A stretch of 64,000 nucleotides of DNA, from NCBI RefSeq assembly GCF_932294415.1, contig NC_065538.1:19362667-19426666 (forward strand), given 5' to 3'. Below, in pieces: positions 12,643 through 24,083 of the stretch. Source of the stretch: Quercus robur. Lineage: Eukaryota > Streptophyta > Magnoliopsida > Fagales > Fagaceae. The translations under genes were made by a program, and so were the position numbers. Positions within the stretch are counted from its first letter, which is position 1. Each line of letters starts with the position of its first letter. The notes beneath the pieces were generated by a model that did not search any database, had not been told where the DNA came from, and saw only the letters and a program-made list of their open reading frames with translations.

Positions 12643-13993
12643 AGAAAGATTCCTCCTTCTACTGCCTTGTTTTTCTTTTTATAAGTAAGATAACTTGCTA
12701 AGGCCTCCATGACAAAACGAACAGGAATGGAGATAAACGGACTCCTTGACACAAACCCCTGTTACTCTCAAAAAAGCCACTAGCAGTACCATTTTTCCAT
12801 TACTGAATAACAAATCATGGATATGCAGAAAATAATGCACTTCCTCTATTTCTCACCAAAACCGCATCTTTGCAGCATGTACAGAAGAAATTTCCAATTC
12901 AAGTTGTCATAGGTTTTTTTTCCAAGTCTAGTTTACCACTCCTGGCTCCCTTCCCTCAACCTACTGTCATAACACCCATTTGCAATTAGAACAGACTAAT
13001 ATTTGTCTCCCGTGAATGAAGGCATTCTGAGTATTATATAGTAATTTTCCCATCACATGCTTCAATATGTTTGAGAGATCCTTGGCTAGGGTTCTATGGA
13101 CACTTCCTACAAGGCTAATAGGATTAAAATTCTTAGCATTTACAGCCCCTAGTTTCTTCAGGATGAGTGCAATAGAAGTAGCATTTAAGAATCTCTCAAA
13201 GGAAAGAACTTTGTGGTGTCTTCTTTCAGCACACTCCAGCATCATTGGAATAAAGCTATCAAGAATTCATTGGGCCCTAGAGCTTTATCACCTTTCATAC
13301 CATGCAAAGCTTGTTATGTCTCTTCTTCCTCAAATAGTCATTCAAGTTGTTCCACTTCCACTGAGCTTCAATAGAATTAAACTGTTGGGATTATGTTTTT
13401 TGCTTGAGGTTATTATCTACATGGCACATAAGTTCAATAGTTACACCCATGCATGATGTAGTAGAGTCTCACATGAAACCTACAAGTTGACTTGACCAAA
13501 TAAATCGGTTTTAGTTGAAAAACCAGAAAACTGACCTCTCCAAAATTGTGTCTAATCAATGGGGCCCCTATTTGGTGATTCCTGAGTACATGGTAAAAGG
13601 TTTCAGGTTTTAAAAAAAAATGACTCCTCCCCTTATAAGCAAGTGGGGGATGAGATCATGGGTTCAAGACCCATTGGTTGTATGTGTAACTTACCAACCA
13701 AAAAAGGTAAATGATGAAGAAAAAGTTATAAAGAATCTGATGGATAGCGCCGTAGTGGAAATTAGGTAAGTATTATATATCTATTTTTTTCCACTCATGT
13801 CATGCCATCATGGATGTTGAGTATGGACTTTGTCAGATCTCTTTCTATGTACGGGTTGTTACATGCTCTTTCATTGGCATATCGCAGGAACTTGATGGCA
13901 AAGCAAGACATGTCAGAACTAGGATTTGGGAAGGAAAGCAACATGGAAGCTTCTGGACAGAAAGTTAATGAGAGAATTGATAACCAAAGCTGA
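8251..13993 (+). CDS. COX19: Cytochrome c oxidase assembly protein COX19
   Basis: Four exons with matching phases: 8251-8260, 10052-10140, 10331-10428 and 13888-13993, encoding 100 residues, close to the usual plant length. COX19 is a small soluble protein of the mitochondrial intermembrane space that helps deliver copper to cytochrome c oxidase. The twin CX9C fold is visible: Cys31-Cys41 and Cys52-Cys62 each enclose nine residues and would form two disulphides in a helical hairpin after Mia40-dependent import. The N-terminus MSAGGAFGGNRGLRPVPPEK and the later MAKQDMSELGF are typical of plant COX19. Exon 1 encodes only three residues plus one base; the start is fixed by family similarity. The third intron is 3,459 bp and contains an antisense L1 relic; the splice sites around it look intact. 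Upstream sequence carries a GA repeat and a GC-richer leader. Confidence 0.93.
9482..9513. repeat. TG microsatellite in COX19 intron 1
   Basis: A run of about 16 TG units inside the first intron. It is likely to vary in length between alleles. Confidence 0.9.
11170..13450 (-). pseudogene. Decayed L1 LINE inside COX19 intron 3
   Basis: Minus-strand pieces of a plant L1 ORF2 occur in the expected order. The reverse transcriptase start has ATSIALILKKLGAVNAKNFN then PISLVGSVHRTLAKDLSNIL (about 13250-12960). A degraded middle part follows. The end of the thumb region has RLKINLSKSEIVPGGG and LKCLGLFLGAQFKSK (about 12516-12238). A later segment near 11950-11800 has VGNGKRIWFWHGLWCG, typical of the linker before the C-terminal zinc-binding region. 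The frames are shifted repeatedly and the YxDD box region is degraded. Both ends are uncertain. It lies antisense to COX19 and is presumably removed with the intron. Confidence 0.75.
12611..12640. repeat. A-run of about 30 bases inside the L1 relic
   Basis: A run of about 30 A sits between the two better-preserved halves of the LINE relic. It could mark a later poly(A) retroposon insertion, but I could not read a clear flanking direct repeat. Confidence 0.7.
13640..13706 (+). mobile_element. Possible tRNA-derived SINE fragment
   Basis: GGGTTCAAGACCC (13660-13672) fits an RNA polymerase III B-box, preceded by a GTGGGGGATGAG-type stretch and followed by a short A-rich end near 13702. No clear A-box or target duplication was found, so this is tentative. 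Confidence 0.35.
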
Positions 13994-15042
13994 AAATAAA
14001 TTGAGAGTAAGACTGTGTTATGCGAAGTTGGAAGAGCTTTTTTCTCTTCAGATAAGATTCTCTGTGAATGCCTTTTCCATATGAATGGTATATACTATTG
14101 CAGGGAAAATTGGAAATACATGTAAAACAATCAAAATTGAGAGGGAGGATGGGTGGGGAGGGAATTTTGCTTCTGTTATTGAAGTCAGTGAAGGTTGAGT
14201 AAAGATGTTAAATAGGTAATTGGACATGAAAGAGGTGGAAGCAAGAGTTAGATTTGGTACTCTAAGATGACTTTCACAGGAGGAAAAACAAAAACAAAAA
14301 GAAGAAAAGAATTTACATTCCTCCAAACTTTTTTTTTTTGGGCAAAATTTAAATAATGTTCTTTAGGTGTTGTATCTTAAGTTTTCTAATTAAATTTAAC
14401 GATGTGGTTGCATTGACCAACGAATTACATATTGAATTTATTATCTTTGGAAGAATGTAACATTGTTTTTGCTCATTAGTCAAAAAAATCATGTGATTGA
14501 ATTTAGTCAAGGAAACATCTAAAAATAATTTAGCTAATTTTTAACATCTGTTATAATTGAATTGCAAATTGCACCAATAAAATTTGGGGTCATTTTGTTT
14601 TGATTGTCTATTTAAAAATTTAGATCCATAACCCAAATATTACAGTGTTTAGAAGGGGAACCATGGGACAAAGAAGCTTTCGTTGAGCACGAAAGAGAGA
14701 CGTGCATATCTTCTTGTCAAGTAAATTCTCCGCTTGATTTGAATGTTTTATTTTCTTAAAATGTAATTTACTTTTATTAGTTTGCTTGTAGGCGAATGAA
14801 TGAAACTTTTTCATTTAAAGTTGGATACAAATCCTGTTTGGTAAGAGTTTTGTAGTTCTGGTTTTCAAAACAATATGAAAATTGTAATTTAAAAAGTGTA
14901 CTAAAATACATTTTTTTAGTACTCATAATACTAAAAAAAAGTGTTTGTAGCATATTTTTGTAACATTCTTTTAAAACTGAAAACACAAAACACAAAATTA
15001 GGTGTTTGGTATGGGTATTTATTTAATTTTAGAAAAAATTGT
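13994..15042. other. Intergenic region downstream of COX19
   Basis: Contains the presumed COX19 3' UTR and AT-rich DNA. No further gene, RNA or element was recognised. Confidence 0.5.
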
Positions 15043-15057
15043 GTATTACTCTCACTT

Positions 15058-15213
15058 TTTTTTTTTTATACAAGATAGAATTGTACTCTAACCTAATCTA
15101 AGTGTATATATATGTGAAGTTCCCTCCTGGAGACTTGAATCCCGGCTCTTGCCCCCCACACTCCACAAGCACTTATACTTGTGGAGTGACCATCGCACCA
15201 AGGGTGTGCGGTG
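15058..15213 (-). mobile_element. Au-type SINE, copy 1
   Basis: On the minus strand the element starts near CCACCGCACACCCTTGGTGC, contains an A-box-like GGTGCGATGGTCAC, a B-box-like GGATTCAAGTC, and a TACACTTAGATTAGG 3' region. It ends in a poly(A) tail (T-run at 15058-15069 on the plus strand). Target duplications GTATTACTCTCACTT (15043-15057) and GTATTTCTCTCACTT (15214-15228) differ at one of 15 positions. It matches the copy at 53971-54128. This is a complete tRNA-related SINE that depends on LINE machinery. Confidence 0.85.
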
Positions 15214-15228
15214 GTATTTCTCTCACTT

Positions 15229-16411
15229 GAATACTGTAAAATAATTTATTTTATTAAAGAGAAAAAAAAACTTGTCAACGTGTCATGTGATGTAAAATAA
15301 TTTATTTCATTGAAGAGAGCATAAAGAGGGAGTGATAGAGCATTGTCGATGAGAGAGAGCCATCAACTTGTCATGTCAAGTTAGTTTTGGTGGGACCCAT
15401 GTTTATCATAATATTTACCACAATGTCACTGAATAATGCTACTTGAGTTCTAAAAACTGCTTTGAAGAGTTCCTTAAATACATTCTTGAAATCACTTAAA
15501 GTAAGGAGTGTTATCTAAATATTCGAACCAAAAAAAAAAAAAAAAAAAAAAAAAAATTCCTAACAAGAGTTTCCTTACCAAACACAAAACTTAAAAGTGG
15601 GGCTCGCAATTAAGCGTTTAAATTACACAAAAAATATCTTTAAGTTCTACTACCAAATGAGCCCTCCCTTTAGGGATATCTGGATGGTGATTAACGGATT
15701 TGAAAAATGTGCCCTAAACTCAAAGAACCCAAATTTCTTCCATCATATTACAAATTTATGGGATCTCAGGGGTATAACTAGGGTTTTTTTTTTTTTTTTT
15801 GGGAGGGGGGGGGGGGGGGGGGCCGAGACTAAGTCATCATATTAATTCGCAATTCAAAAAAAGAGGTGTATATATATTACTGTTTATACGAAAATTCTGT
15901 AATTTTGCATAGGCATGATATATCAAATATCTAAACAATGGTTTAATATCTTCTTTGAAAGTTATGCTTAATGATGGTCTTTTATATAATACAATTCCTC
16001 ATGGTGAAAATTTTAGCAATTTCTTTTCTTCTTCTTTTTTTTTTTTTTTTTCTCAATGAAGATAAATTTGTAGTGGAAAAAAGCAAGTGTAAATGCAAGT
16101 CAATAAATTGTAATGACTAAATGGTGTAACTTCAAGTTAACAAGGCAAGCTTGAAACTAACAAGGGCAGGTGGAGGTGCCAAAATTTATTCTCGGAGGGG
16201 CCAGTCCTTTCAAAATTGGATAGGGGTTCTCAATTTTATGTAATATAGAAGAGTATTAAAAAAATTTGTAGACGCCGTGGCCCCCACCTATGATTATGAA
16301 TGTAGTTCCACCGTGAAGGAGAGGGAGAGAGATACGTTGAGTAACATGAGGGGAAGAAACAACAATGAAATTGGTGGTGCAAGTGGTGACACAATCAAGA
16401 AGAGAGGCTAA
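15229..16411. other. AT-rich intergenic region with homopolymer runs
   Basis: Contains an A-run at 15531-15556 and a T-run followed by a G-run (15783-15821). No coding exon or classifiable element was recognised. Confidence 0.5.
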
Positions 16412-16552
16412 GGACCTGTTTGGTAGAAAAATTTGAATAATGTTGTTTGTATTTTTTTTGAAATATACGTTAGTGAAAAAGTATGTGGAAATACATATAA
16501 TATTGTTTAAAAATTGAAAATGTGTTGTTTAACAAGTTTACCAAACGGGACC
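16412..16552. mobile_element. Tourist-like MITE, copy 2
   Basis: A 141-bp element begins GGACCTGTTTGGTA and ends TACCAAACGGGACC, with perfect TAA duplications at 16409-16411 and 16553-16555. It is related end to end to the copy at 5972-6111. Size, termini and TAA target fit a Tourist/PIF-Harbinger MITE with no coding capacity. Confidence 0.82.
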
Positions 16553-16555
16553 TAA

Positions 16556-17394
16556 GGGAGTCACGCATATGGAAAGGATGTCATTTAATGCCATTTTTGT
16601 AACTTTAAATAAGTAAATATTTAATATTTTTATATTAAATGCAAATCATTATAAGTCCACAATTGGATTCAATTTTTTTCTTATACCATCAATACTTGTA
16701 AATTTCAAAATAATCAAAGATCAATAATTATCTCATTTACAAATTGCCATATCAAGTTTAACATGATTGAAATTTATGGTCAAATTTGTTATGTAGTTAA
16801 ACTTTCTATTAAATTCCTAATCTCCCATTGTATTATTGAATTAAAATAATAATAATAACAATTGAATAACACAAAAAATGCTTCTTTTTTTTTTTTTTGG
16901 TATCGAAGGCAAATATTCAATTTTTGTAAATTATATTATTGAAAAGCCTATATAGTAAATTTTTTTTTTTTTTTTTTTTGAAATGCCTATATAGTAAATT
17001 ATTAGTTATATAGAACTCGATTTTACAAAAATTGAGTTTCAAGTGAAACGTTTTTTTTTTACCCAAACTCTAGTTTTATGTGAATACTACGAGATTCAAA
17101 ATCAAGTTAAAATCAAGGGTTTTTTTTTAAAAAAAAAAAAAAAAAACCAAAATTACACAGGCTTGAAAATTGATTTTGGAAAATTTGAGTTTAAAAAAAA
17201 ATGCTATTTAGTTAAATAACTTTCCTTTTAAGTAATAAAATTCACAAGAAGTATATATTTGGAAGAAAAAAAAAACGTATTATTAACTATTAAGCCAAAA
17301 AGTCAAAATATTTATTAACTCAGAATCAGAAAGAGTTCCCTGACCTCAACTCAGTACTCAATCCTCATCCTTCGACGCTCTCTGTCTCCATTCC
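16556..17394. other. AT-rich upstream region of the asparaginase gene
   Basis: AT-rich DNA with many T and A runs and one tail-only insertion (16962-16984). Pyrimidine-rich sequence just before 17395 is probably 5' leader. No convincing TATA box was identified. Confidence 0.45.
16962..16984 (-). mobile_element. Tail-only retroposon footprint
   Basis: A T-run plus GAAAT lies between two perfect 16-bp copies of GCCTATATAGTAAATT (16946-16961 and 16985-17000). It reads as a poly(A) tail inserted in antisense orientation with almost no body, as expected from extreme 5' truncation during LINE-driven integration. Confidence 0.75.
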
Positions 17395-20300
17395 ATGGCT
17401 ACCAAAAATCTGCTCTTGCCTTATGTCATGTTCCTCACATTGCTCCACCTGGTAATTACACAGTAAAAACATAGTCTTTTCAGTTTCACTGCCTTTTGCA
17501 TTTGCTCTCTGTTTGGTTTCTGAGAATATGTGTAAAAATAAAACAGAAATTGGAATGTTTCAACACCCAATTCATCCCTGAATCTGTCAACAAAAAACCT
17601 ATGTCGTTGTTATGTTTTTGGGTTGTTCCCGCTTTCCCAGTATCTTTTCCCCTTCACGCTGTTTGGTTGCTGAGAATTTGAAGGAAAATGGGATAGGGGA
17701 AAGAAAGAAAAGATAGTATTTTGATCTTATGTTGTGTATAAAATGAATAATCAAACAAATCCAGCTAGTTGGGTTTAGAATTCTTCTAAATGGGTATTTG
17801 AAATTGTGTAATTCCTTTTGTTCTCCTACATTTTCTCAGCAACCAAACAATTCTTATTCGAAATTTGGTAGTAAGAGTATGAGACCCATATTTTATTTTT
17901 TTAATTCAAGTTACTCAAACTAATTGGTATTTGTTCATTGTTTGATCAGGTACTAGGACATGAAGCTGTGAATTCAGGCCAGTACCCTTTGGTTGTGAGC
18001 ACATGGCCCTTCTTAGATGCTGTCAGAGCTGGTTGGAGGGCTGTTGATAGTGGCCTTTCAGCCGTGGATGCTGTCGTGGAGGGTTGTTCGGCCTGCGAGG
18101 AACTTAGGTGTGATGGAACAGGTTGGATCTTAATGATTATGTTAAATTAAGGGAAAGGCAGTATTGTTATAAATTTACATGCCCTGATGATCTAGTTTGC
18201 TTTTTCCAGCATATGATTCTTTATCATGTTTTAAAATGTTGATTGTGGTTTATTTGTGATTGTGCTTGATTTGATGGTGTTGGTTTATGGGTATTCCAAG
18301 TGTGAGATCAGTTTGTTTAGGTCTTAGTTTTCATGCTACAGAGGAAAAACATGTCAAACCAATTTAATAGTTCATTTCATGTTTCTGAGTTTATGGTTTA
18401 TCAACACACTAGTTGTTAGATTTAGAGTATGCTGCATGCTTGGAGCCATTATAGTTAAAAACAATGACTACTGGTGGACAATAGAGTACTAACTGTATCT
18501 GGGTTTTTTTTTTTTTTTTTTCAGTTGTCACTATTGAGCACACAATGGATGAATTTATTTAACCATCCATTATACGTTTATGTTTTTTCTCTGAAACAGT
18601 TGGGCCTGGTGGAAGTCCAGATGAAAATGGGGAAACTACTATTGATGCTTTGGTCATGGATGGGGTAACCACCACTCACATATTTCATTTTCTTTTTTAC
18701 CATCCATTGCTTTTCTCTTTATTGTGGCTTGTTTCTCTGTGCACATTGAAAATGACTATCTATTATGTGCTTGCTAAGGACATGCATAGGTGACAATGGA
18801 GGTTGGAGCTGTCGCTGCTATGAGGTATGTGAAGGATGGCATCAGAGCTGCAAGATTAGTAATGGAGCATACAAAACACACTTTGCTTGTTGGAGAGCAG
18901 GCCTCGGCATTTGCCATTTCAATGGGTCTTCCAGGACCCACAAACCTTAGTTCATCCGAGTCAATCGCAAAGTGGAGTAAATGGAAGGAAAATAGCTGCC
19001 AACCGAATTTTTGGAAAAATGTTGTACCTGCCAATGGTTGTGGCCCATATCATCCAAGGGATTCTCTTGACCTTATTGAAGGGACATGTTCCAAAGACAT
19101 GGAAACTGTTGAACCAAGATCTTCTCTTGTTGGTCTTCACAGCCACGACACTATAGCAATGGCTGCTATTGATAAAGTAAGTTGGTGTACCATCAGAGTT
19201 CCTCTCATTATTTTCATTGCATTCAACTGAAATTATTTTTCTTGCATAGATGGGGCACATTGCTGTTGGTACATCAACTAATGGAGCAACATTTAAGATC
19301 CCTGGCAGGTACGGTTAATATGAGGCCTCCCAACCATCAGCGGTGATTATAAAATTGAAAAAAATTGAGTCAGTAATTTTGTTGATACTTTTTTTTTTTT
19401 TTTGGTCGTTGTTTGGTAATTTTTCCTATTACAAGTCACTGTTTACACTTATGGATCATGTTTTTAATCTCAAACATTTGGCATGGGGGCAAAGCCAAAT
19501 GGTTCTTTCTATACTGAATATGCTTTCTTGACCATATGTTTATTGGTGGTAACCAAAAAATTTGACAATATGACTAATGAAAATCAGTTTATTAGAAATT
19601 AGTTTGGTTCAGAAATGATGTAAAGATCAATAGTATATGTTAGATAAGCTTCTGTAGTGGGACAAATTTTCTTGAGTACTAGGTCTGGCATTGCAAAATC
19701 CTGTGTGCCAGTATGATTGCAGCATGCGTAATTTACATACCAGTGTGATTGCAACAATTCACCTGTCATCATTTCCTTTAGAAACCCTGAATGTGAGAAA
19801 AAAATGAAAGGGAGCTGTTAACATAGTGACAGGAAAGGACCTAATGGTAGAATCATAGACTTATCCATAGTAGGAACTGCTGTTTTCTACAATGAAAAGG
19901 TAAATGAATATAAAATGATTTTGATATTAATAACTATATGGTTAAGTATTTTGGTAGCTTGCTGACATATAGTAAGTCACATTGGGATGATTGAAAGAAT
20001 AATCACAACACTGACAACACAGTATATTCTGAATGCAATGTGGAATTGCAATGGTTGATGATCTGTTTTAGTTTGACAATTTATTTGGAAGGTTTAGTTT
20101 TCGCACCTTTTCTACTCACCCTTTCCATCCAAAAAAGACAGATTATAAAAAATTTCCCAGGTTAGAGACTCTATCCTCACTGTCCTTTCAGCTGGGTCTT
20201 TTGATGAATAAATTAACAGAAAAGAAGGGAACAAGTCATGAATAATGAACATTTTACTGTCAAACTACCAGAAAATGTAAAGGATAGCTGATAGTTCTAA

Positions 20301-21952
20301 GGCTTAGAGTATGGCGAAATTCATCTATATCTCTACATTGTTAACTTTGGTCTTCTCTGAGAGGACTAATGAGGGAGTATAATTAAAATATAAGATAAAA
20401 CTCCATCTTCTAAAGATCATATTCTGATCAACAACTAGTTAGAGGATATGAGATCTTGAAGGCTAAAGCTTGTGGACTTTTTAGTTGATTATATCACATT
20501 GTTGTTCTTTGATGAGTGAAATCTTATGTCTGTCCATATTGCATGATGAACTGTAGTGTAACCATTGTCAGAAATTTTTCTATCCTGCAAACGAATAACG
20601 TGCATCACGGAAATGATGAGGACGTGAGATTCAAGCTCCACTAGAAAGTACCATTGTTGTTACTATTTTTTTTGTTTGGCATTTTGTGCAGTACATGTAT
20701 CAGAACAGAAAATGGAGTATTTTTTTTTTCTGGTCTCTTTTTCTTCTATAACTTTTTAATTCAATGGTAATTTGAGCTTATAAATTTCAATAAAACAGAT
20801 GTTTCATATCATGAAAGTAGAGCAGGTCTATGCCAATTAGTGAGGATGTGCTATATAAGTCTTTTTAAGAAATCACTGAATGGAAGTTTTTCCTTGACTG
20901 CAGGGTAGGTGATGGGCCCATCACAGGATCTTCAGCATATGCTGATGATGAAATTGGTGCATGTGGTGCAACTGGGGATGGTGACATTATGATGCGTTTC
21001 CTTCCATGGTAATGTAAAGTTTTTAACTTCCAGTTTTGGGATTGTTTGTGTTACTGGTTGTTTTTTATCATTCATAAGCAAAATCACACAAGTTCTTTGA
21101 ATATCTGGGAAGCACTGGAATAAATACTGAAAAACATCAACATCAACATCAATATCAGTTTCTTTTTATTTTTCTTTTTCTTTTTTACCTGACAAAGTTA
21201 ATGTTAATTAAGAATTTGAGTTACTCTTATTTCTTAGTGGGTTTGCTTCAAGATATGTCTATAATCTTCATCATAATCAACACTTATGTATACTTACAAA
21301 AAGTAATCAAGATTTATGTATGATGCTAAATAAATCAAGTGACTTAAGCTTTACTAGGCTTTTCTTTACAGAGTAGGAAATCAGAACAAAATTGGATTGG
21401 CTTAATTTATTTCACTAAGCATAGTAACCTTTTTGGATGGGGTAAACTATAAACCCTCCAAACACACCAACCCAATCATGCTTGCCTTTGAGCTTGATTG
21501 CAGCTCCAAATAGCTGATCCTTTGGAAACTTTATGCACACAATTTATGAATATGTTTCTGGCTTTGTAAGGCAAGTTTGGTTGCCCGCACTCTTACCTTG
21601 TGTATCTAGTATATCCAATTATATTGTGTTCTCATGCTTGAAACAATCCATGTTTTAGCTACAGTGATATGCCTATAATAAAAAAAATCTTATTTTCTGG
21701 TCTGTGTTTTGAATTCTCCCATATGATTTCAGTTATCAGGTTGTGGAGAGTATGAGATTAGGAATGGAACCTAAGCTTGCTGCTAAGGATGCAATATCAC
21801 GAATAGCGAGAAAATTTCCTGATTTTGTGGGAGCTGTTTTTGCCATTAATAAGAATGGGGTGCATGCTGGTGCTTGCCATGGATGGACGTTTCAATACTC
21901 AGTGAGAAGTCCAGAAATGAATGATGTGGAGGTTTTCACTGTGCTACCCTAA
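17395..21952 (+). CDS. Isoaspartyl peptidase/L-asparaginase (glycosylasparaginase type)
   Basis: Seven exons with consistent phases: 17395-17451, 17950-18121, 18600-18664, 18790-19176, 19250-19308, 20904-21008 and 21733-21952, giving 354 residues, normal for the family. The enzyme is an N-terminal nucleophile hydrolase that cleaves itself and then hydrolyses isoaspartyl, asparaginyl or glycosyl-asparagine bonds. Visible landmarks are a hydrophobic signal-like N-terminus (residues 1-23), [20 protein letters not shown], the cleavage site HSHD-T with Thr219 as the predicted nucleophile, the second-subunit motif [18 protein letters not shown], and [13 protein letters not shown] with the following [10 protein letters not shown]. 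It most resembles Arabidopsis At5g61540-type proteins, known as probable isoaspartyl peptidase/L-asparaginase 3. The signal peptide suggests the secretory route or vacuole. No lesion was seen. Intron 5 (1,595 bp) is the longest and holds no recognisable element. Confidence 0.92.
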
Positions 21953-23552
21953 ATTGGGAACTCTCTTATATTGACTGTTAGCTTGATACTTCATGTGTAG
22001 TATTAATGTGCTTGGTTTTTCTAATTATTGCTAAAAGTGATATGGAATTATTGTACTTGAATGATATTAATACGGCTAGACTTACCGTAGAAAATTTATA
22101 TGATGTTTTCACACATATCTTTGAATTAGAGTGTTGTACCTTTTATAATAAGAATGTGTTAGCTTGAAAGGGATACCTATATACTGCTAAAGAGAGGATG
22201 GGGGGCGAAGATGGTGGCAGATGGCAATGTCAGAGGTGATTCAGCAATGGGGGGAGAGAGGAAAATATGAAAAAACAAAAGAAAATAGAAAAAAGAAAAA
22301 AGAGAATATTTTCCCCCCTTTTGTGTTAGAACTATGTTGTTTTGATCTTGGCAGTTAATAGACATGTCAACAATGGATATAGACATAAGGGTTTGTTTTA
22401 AGGGCAAATCTTCCATCCAGTGCAATGGACAATACACAATGTAGACACGTGACCAAATTTGAACGCTGTGTCCGCATCCGCATCCGTATCATGTTGGGTC
22501 CAAAGCACTAGACTTAAGCTTAAAACAACATAAAATGCAACTTTTTTTTTTTTTTTTTTTTTTTGATAGGATAAAATGCAACTTGTTCTCCAAACCTTCC
22601 CAATGATGACTCATCAGATACACCTGCCGGCTGTCTCCATATGGGAAATTGATTAAAGTTCATAAAACAGAAAGAGGCCTTGACTGGATACGACGTCTAA
22701 GGTGTAAGCGTGGATATGTGTGTTCTCTCGTCTCCGGCATGCACACTGATGAGCTCACAGAGCAGAAGTGACTCGTTCTCCAAACAAACTAAAGTTTAAA
22801 AGAAAACGACAAACACTGGCAAGAAAAGTAGCTTTGCTAGGTAAAAGTTATGGTGTCACAAAGCTTATCATCGCCATGTGTCTTATTGGCCCAATGGACA
22901 TTGCACTTGTGTATAGTTTAGTTAGTTACAGCTTCCAAAACCATATGATTGGATTTGATTAAGAAATCTAAAACACAACAGTTAAAAGAATTGCATTTTA
23001 CTATCTTTGTTGTTGAATTGCAGTTCTTACCCCCATAGTATTCTCAAAAAAAAAAAAAAAAAAAAGATTCTCTATCATTAATTTATGGTACCTTATCGAG
23101 GCTAAGACCCTTTTATAATTGTTTTTTTTTTTAAATAAAAATAGTCGTCACTATTTGAAATTAAGAATGATGGATTAAAAATATTTAGAATGGGAATCAA
23201 AATCTTTTAAAGTTTTTAGGTGACTTCATTGTAAAATTTTTAAGATTATATCTATTTATTTTAAAATGAATGAATTGAATGTTATTTTAAGAACAAAGAA
23301 TTATCAAAGTCCTGTTGATATCAGAAACCAAATGCATGCATGATGATGAATAATAGAAAATTGTGCAGTCCCAACCTGCATTTAAAGTTAAGACAACAAT
23401 ATTTATTTCTTCAATTGTTTTATAGAGTATATACGTTACAACCCATAGTTTGCACCAGTCCAAAAGCTTCGAAAATAAAACGGCTGGCGGGAGATAAATC
23501 CAATGACAAAAGATACATACACTAAAGAAAGTTTATTTCTTTAACTACCTCG
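21953..23552. other. Intergenic region between asparaginase and LETM1-like genes
   Basis: Begins with the presumed 3' UTR of the asparaginase gene and ends with the upstream region of the LETM1-like gene. It holds the retroposon footprint at 22544-22570, an A-run near 23047-23066 and no other recognisable gene. Confidence 0.5.
22544..22570 (-). mobile_element. Tail-only retroposon footprint
   Basis: A T-run of about 21 plus GATAGG lies between two perfect copies of ATAAAATGCAACTT (22530-22543 and 22571-22584). In antisense it reads CCTATC followed by poly(A). The LINE remnant ending at about 6730 also ends TATC plus poly(A), so a related LINE tail may be the source. Confidence 0.8.
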
Positions 23553-23680
23553 ATGGCTACACTCCAAACCTCTCCATTGAACGTTCACTTGCTAAGCTCA
23601 CATTTCCTTCTCTTTCCTCTTTCTTCTTTTTCCATGGCTTCCCAGTTGTCTTTGCAACTTCCACAATTCTTTTACTACTC

Positions 23681-23684
<4 letters not shown>

Positions 23685-23722
<38 letters not shown>
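23685..23722. repeat. CT microsatellite at the LETM1-like exon 1 donor
   Basis: About 18 CT units begin four bases after the donor GT of exon 1. Confidence 0.9.
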
Positions 23723-23726
<4 letters not shown>

Positions 23727-23994
23727 CTTTTTACTTTATCAAAACAATATCTTTGCATTCATTAACTATTTTCATATCTGGGTTATGTTTTTATAGCTAA
23801 AAATTTTAATGAGCCGTATGTGATTTGAGCTTTTGTTTGTGGAAAATGTAAATTTTTAAGATTAATTTTTTTTTAATATCTAACCTTTTTGCGTCAAATT
23901 TTTGTTGTTGTTACCTTTATTTTTTTTCTAAAAATGTTTACAGAAGAGTTTAGTGCTTAAGATGTTAACTCTGCTGGTTGGTATTATCTTTGAG

Positions 23995-24083
23995 TTTTTT
24001 TTTTTCAACAAGTGGGAGGGGATTTGAACCCATATTTTCCTCTCAGAGAATTGGCCAATACCACTGAGCCATAAAGCTCTTGG
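23995..24083 (-). mobile_element. tRNA-derived SINE, second family
   Basis: On the minus strand an A-box-like TGGCTCAGTGGTAT and, about 40 bp on, a B-box-like GGGTTCAAATCCC are followed by a poly(A) end (T-run at 23995-24005 on the plus strand). The promoter boxes and tail fit a short tRNA-derived SINE inside the first intron of the LETM1-like gene. No clear target duplication was read. It is not closely similar to the Au-type copies. Confidence 0.6.

Noticed and set aside
13067-13456. 129-codon plus-strand frame
   Set aside because: It is the reverse strand of the L1 reverse transcriptase; the minus-strand reading has the conserved motifs.
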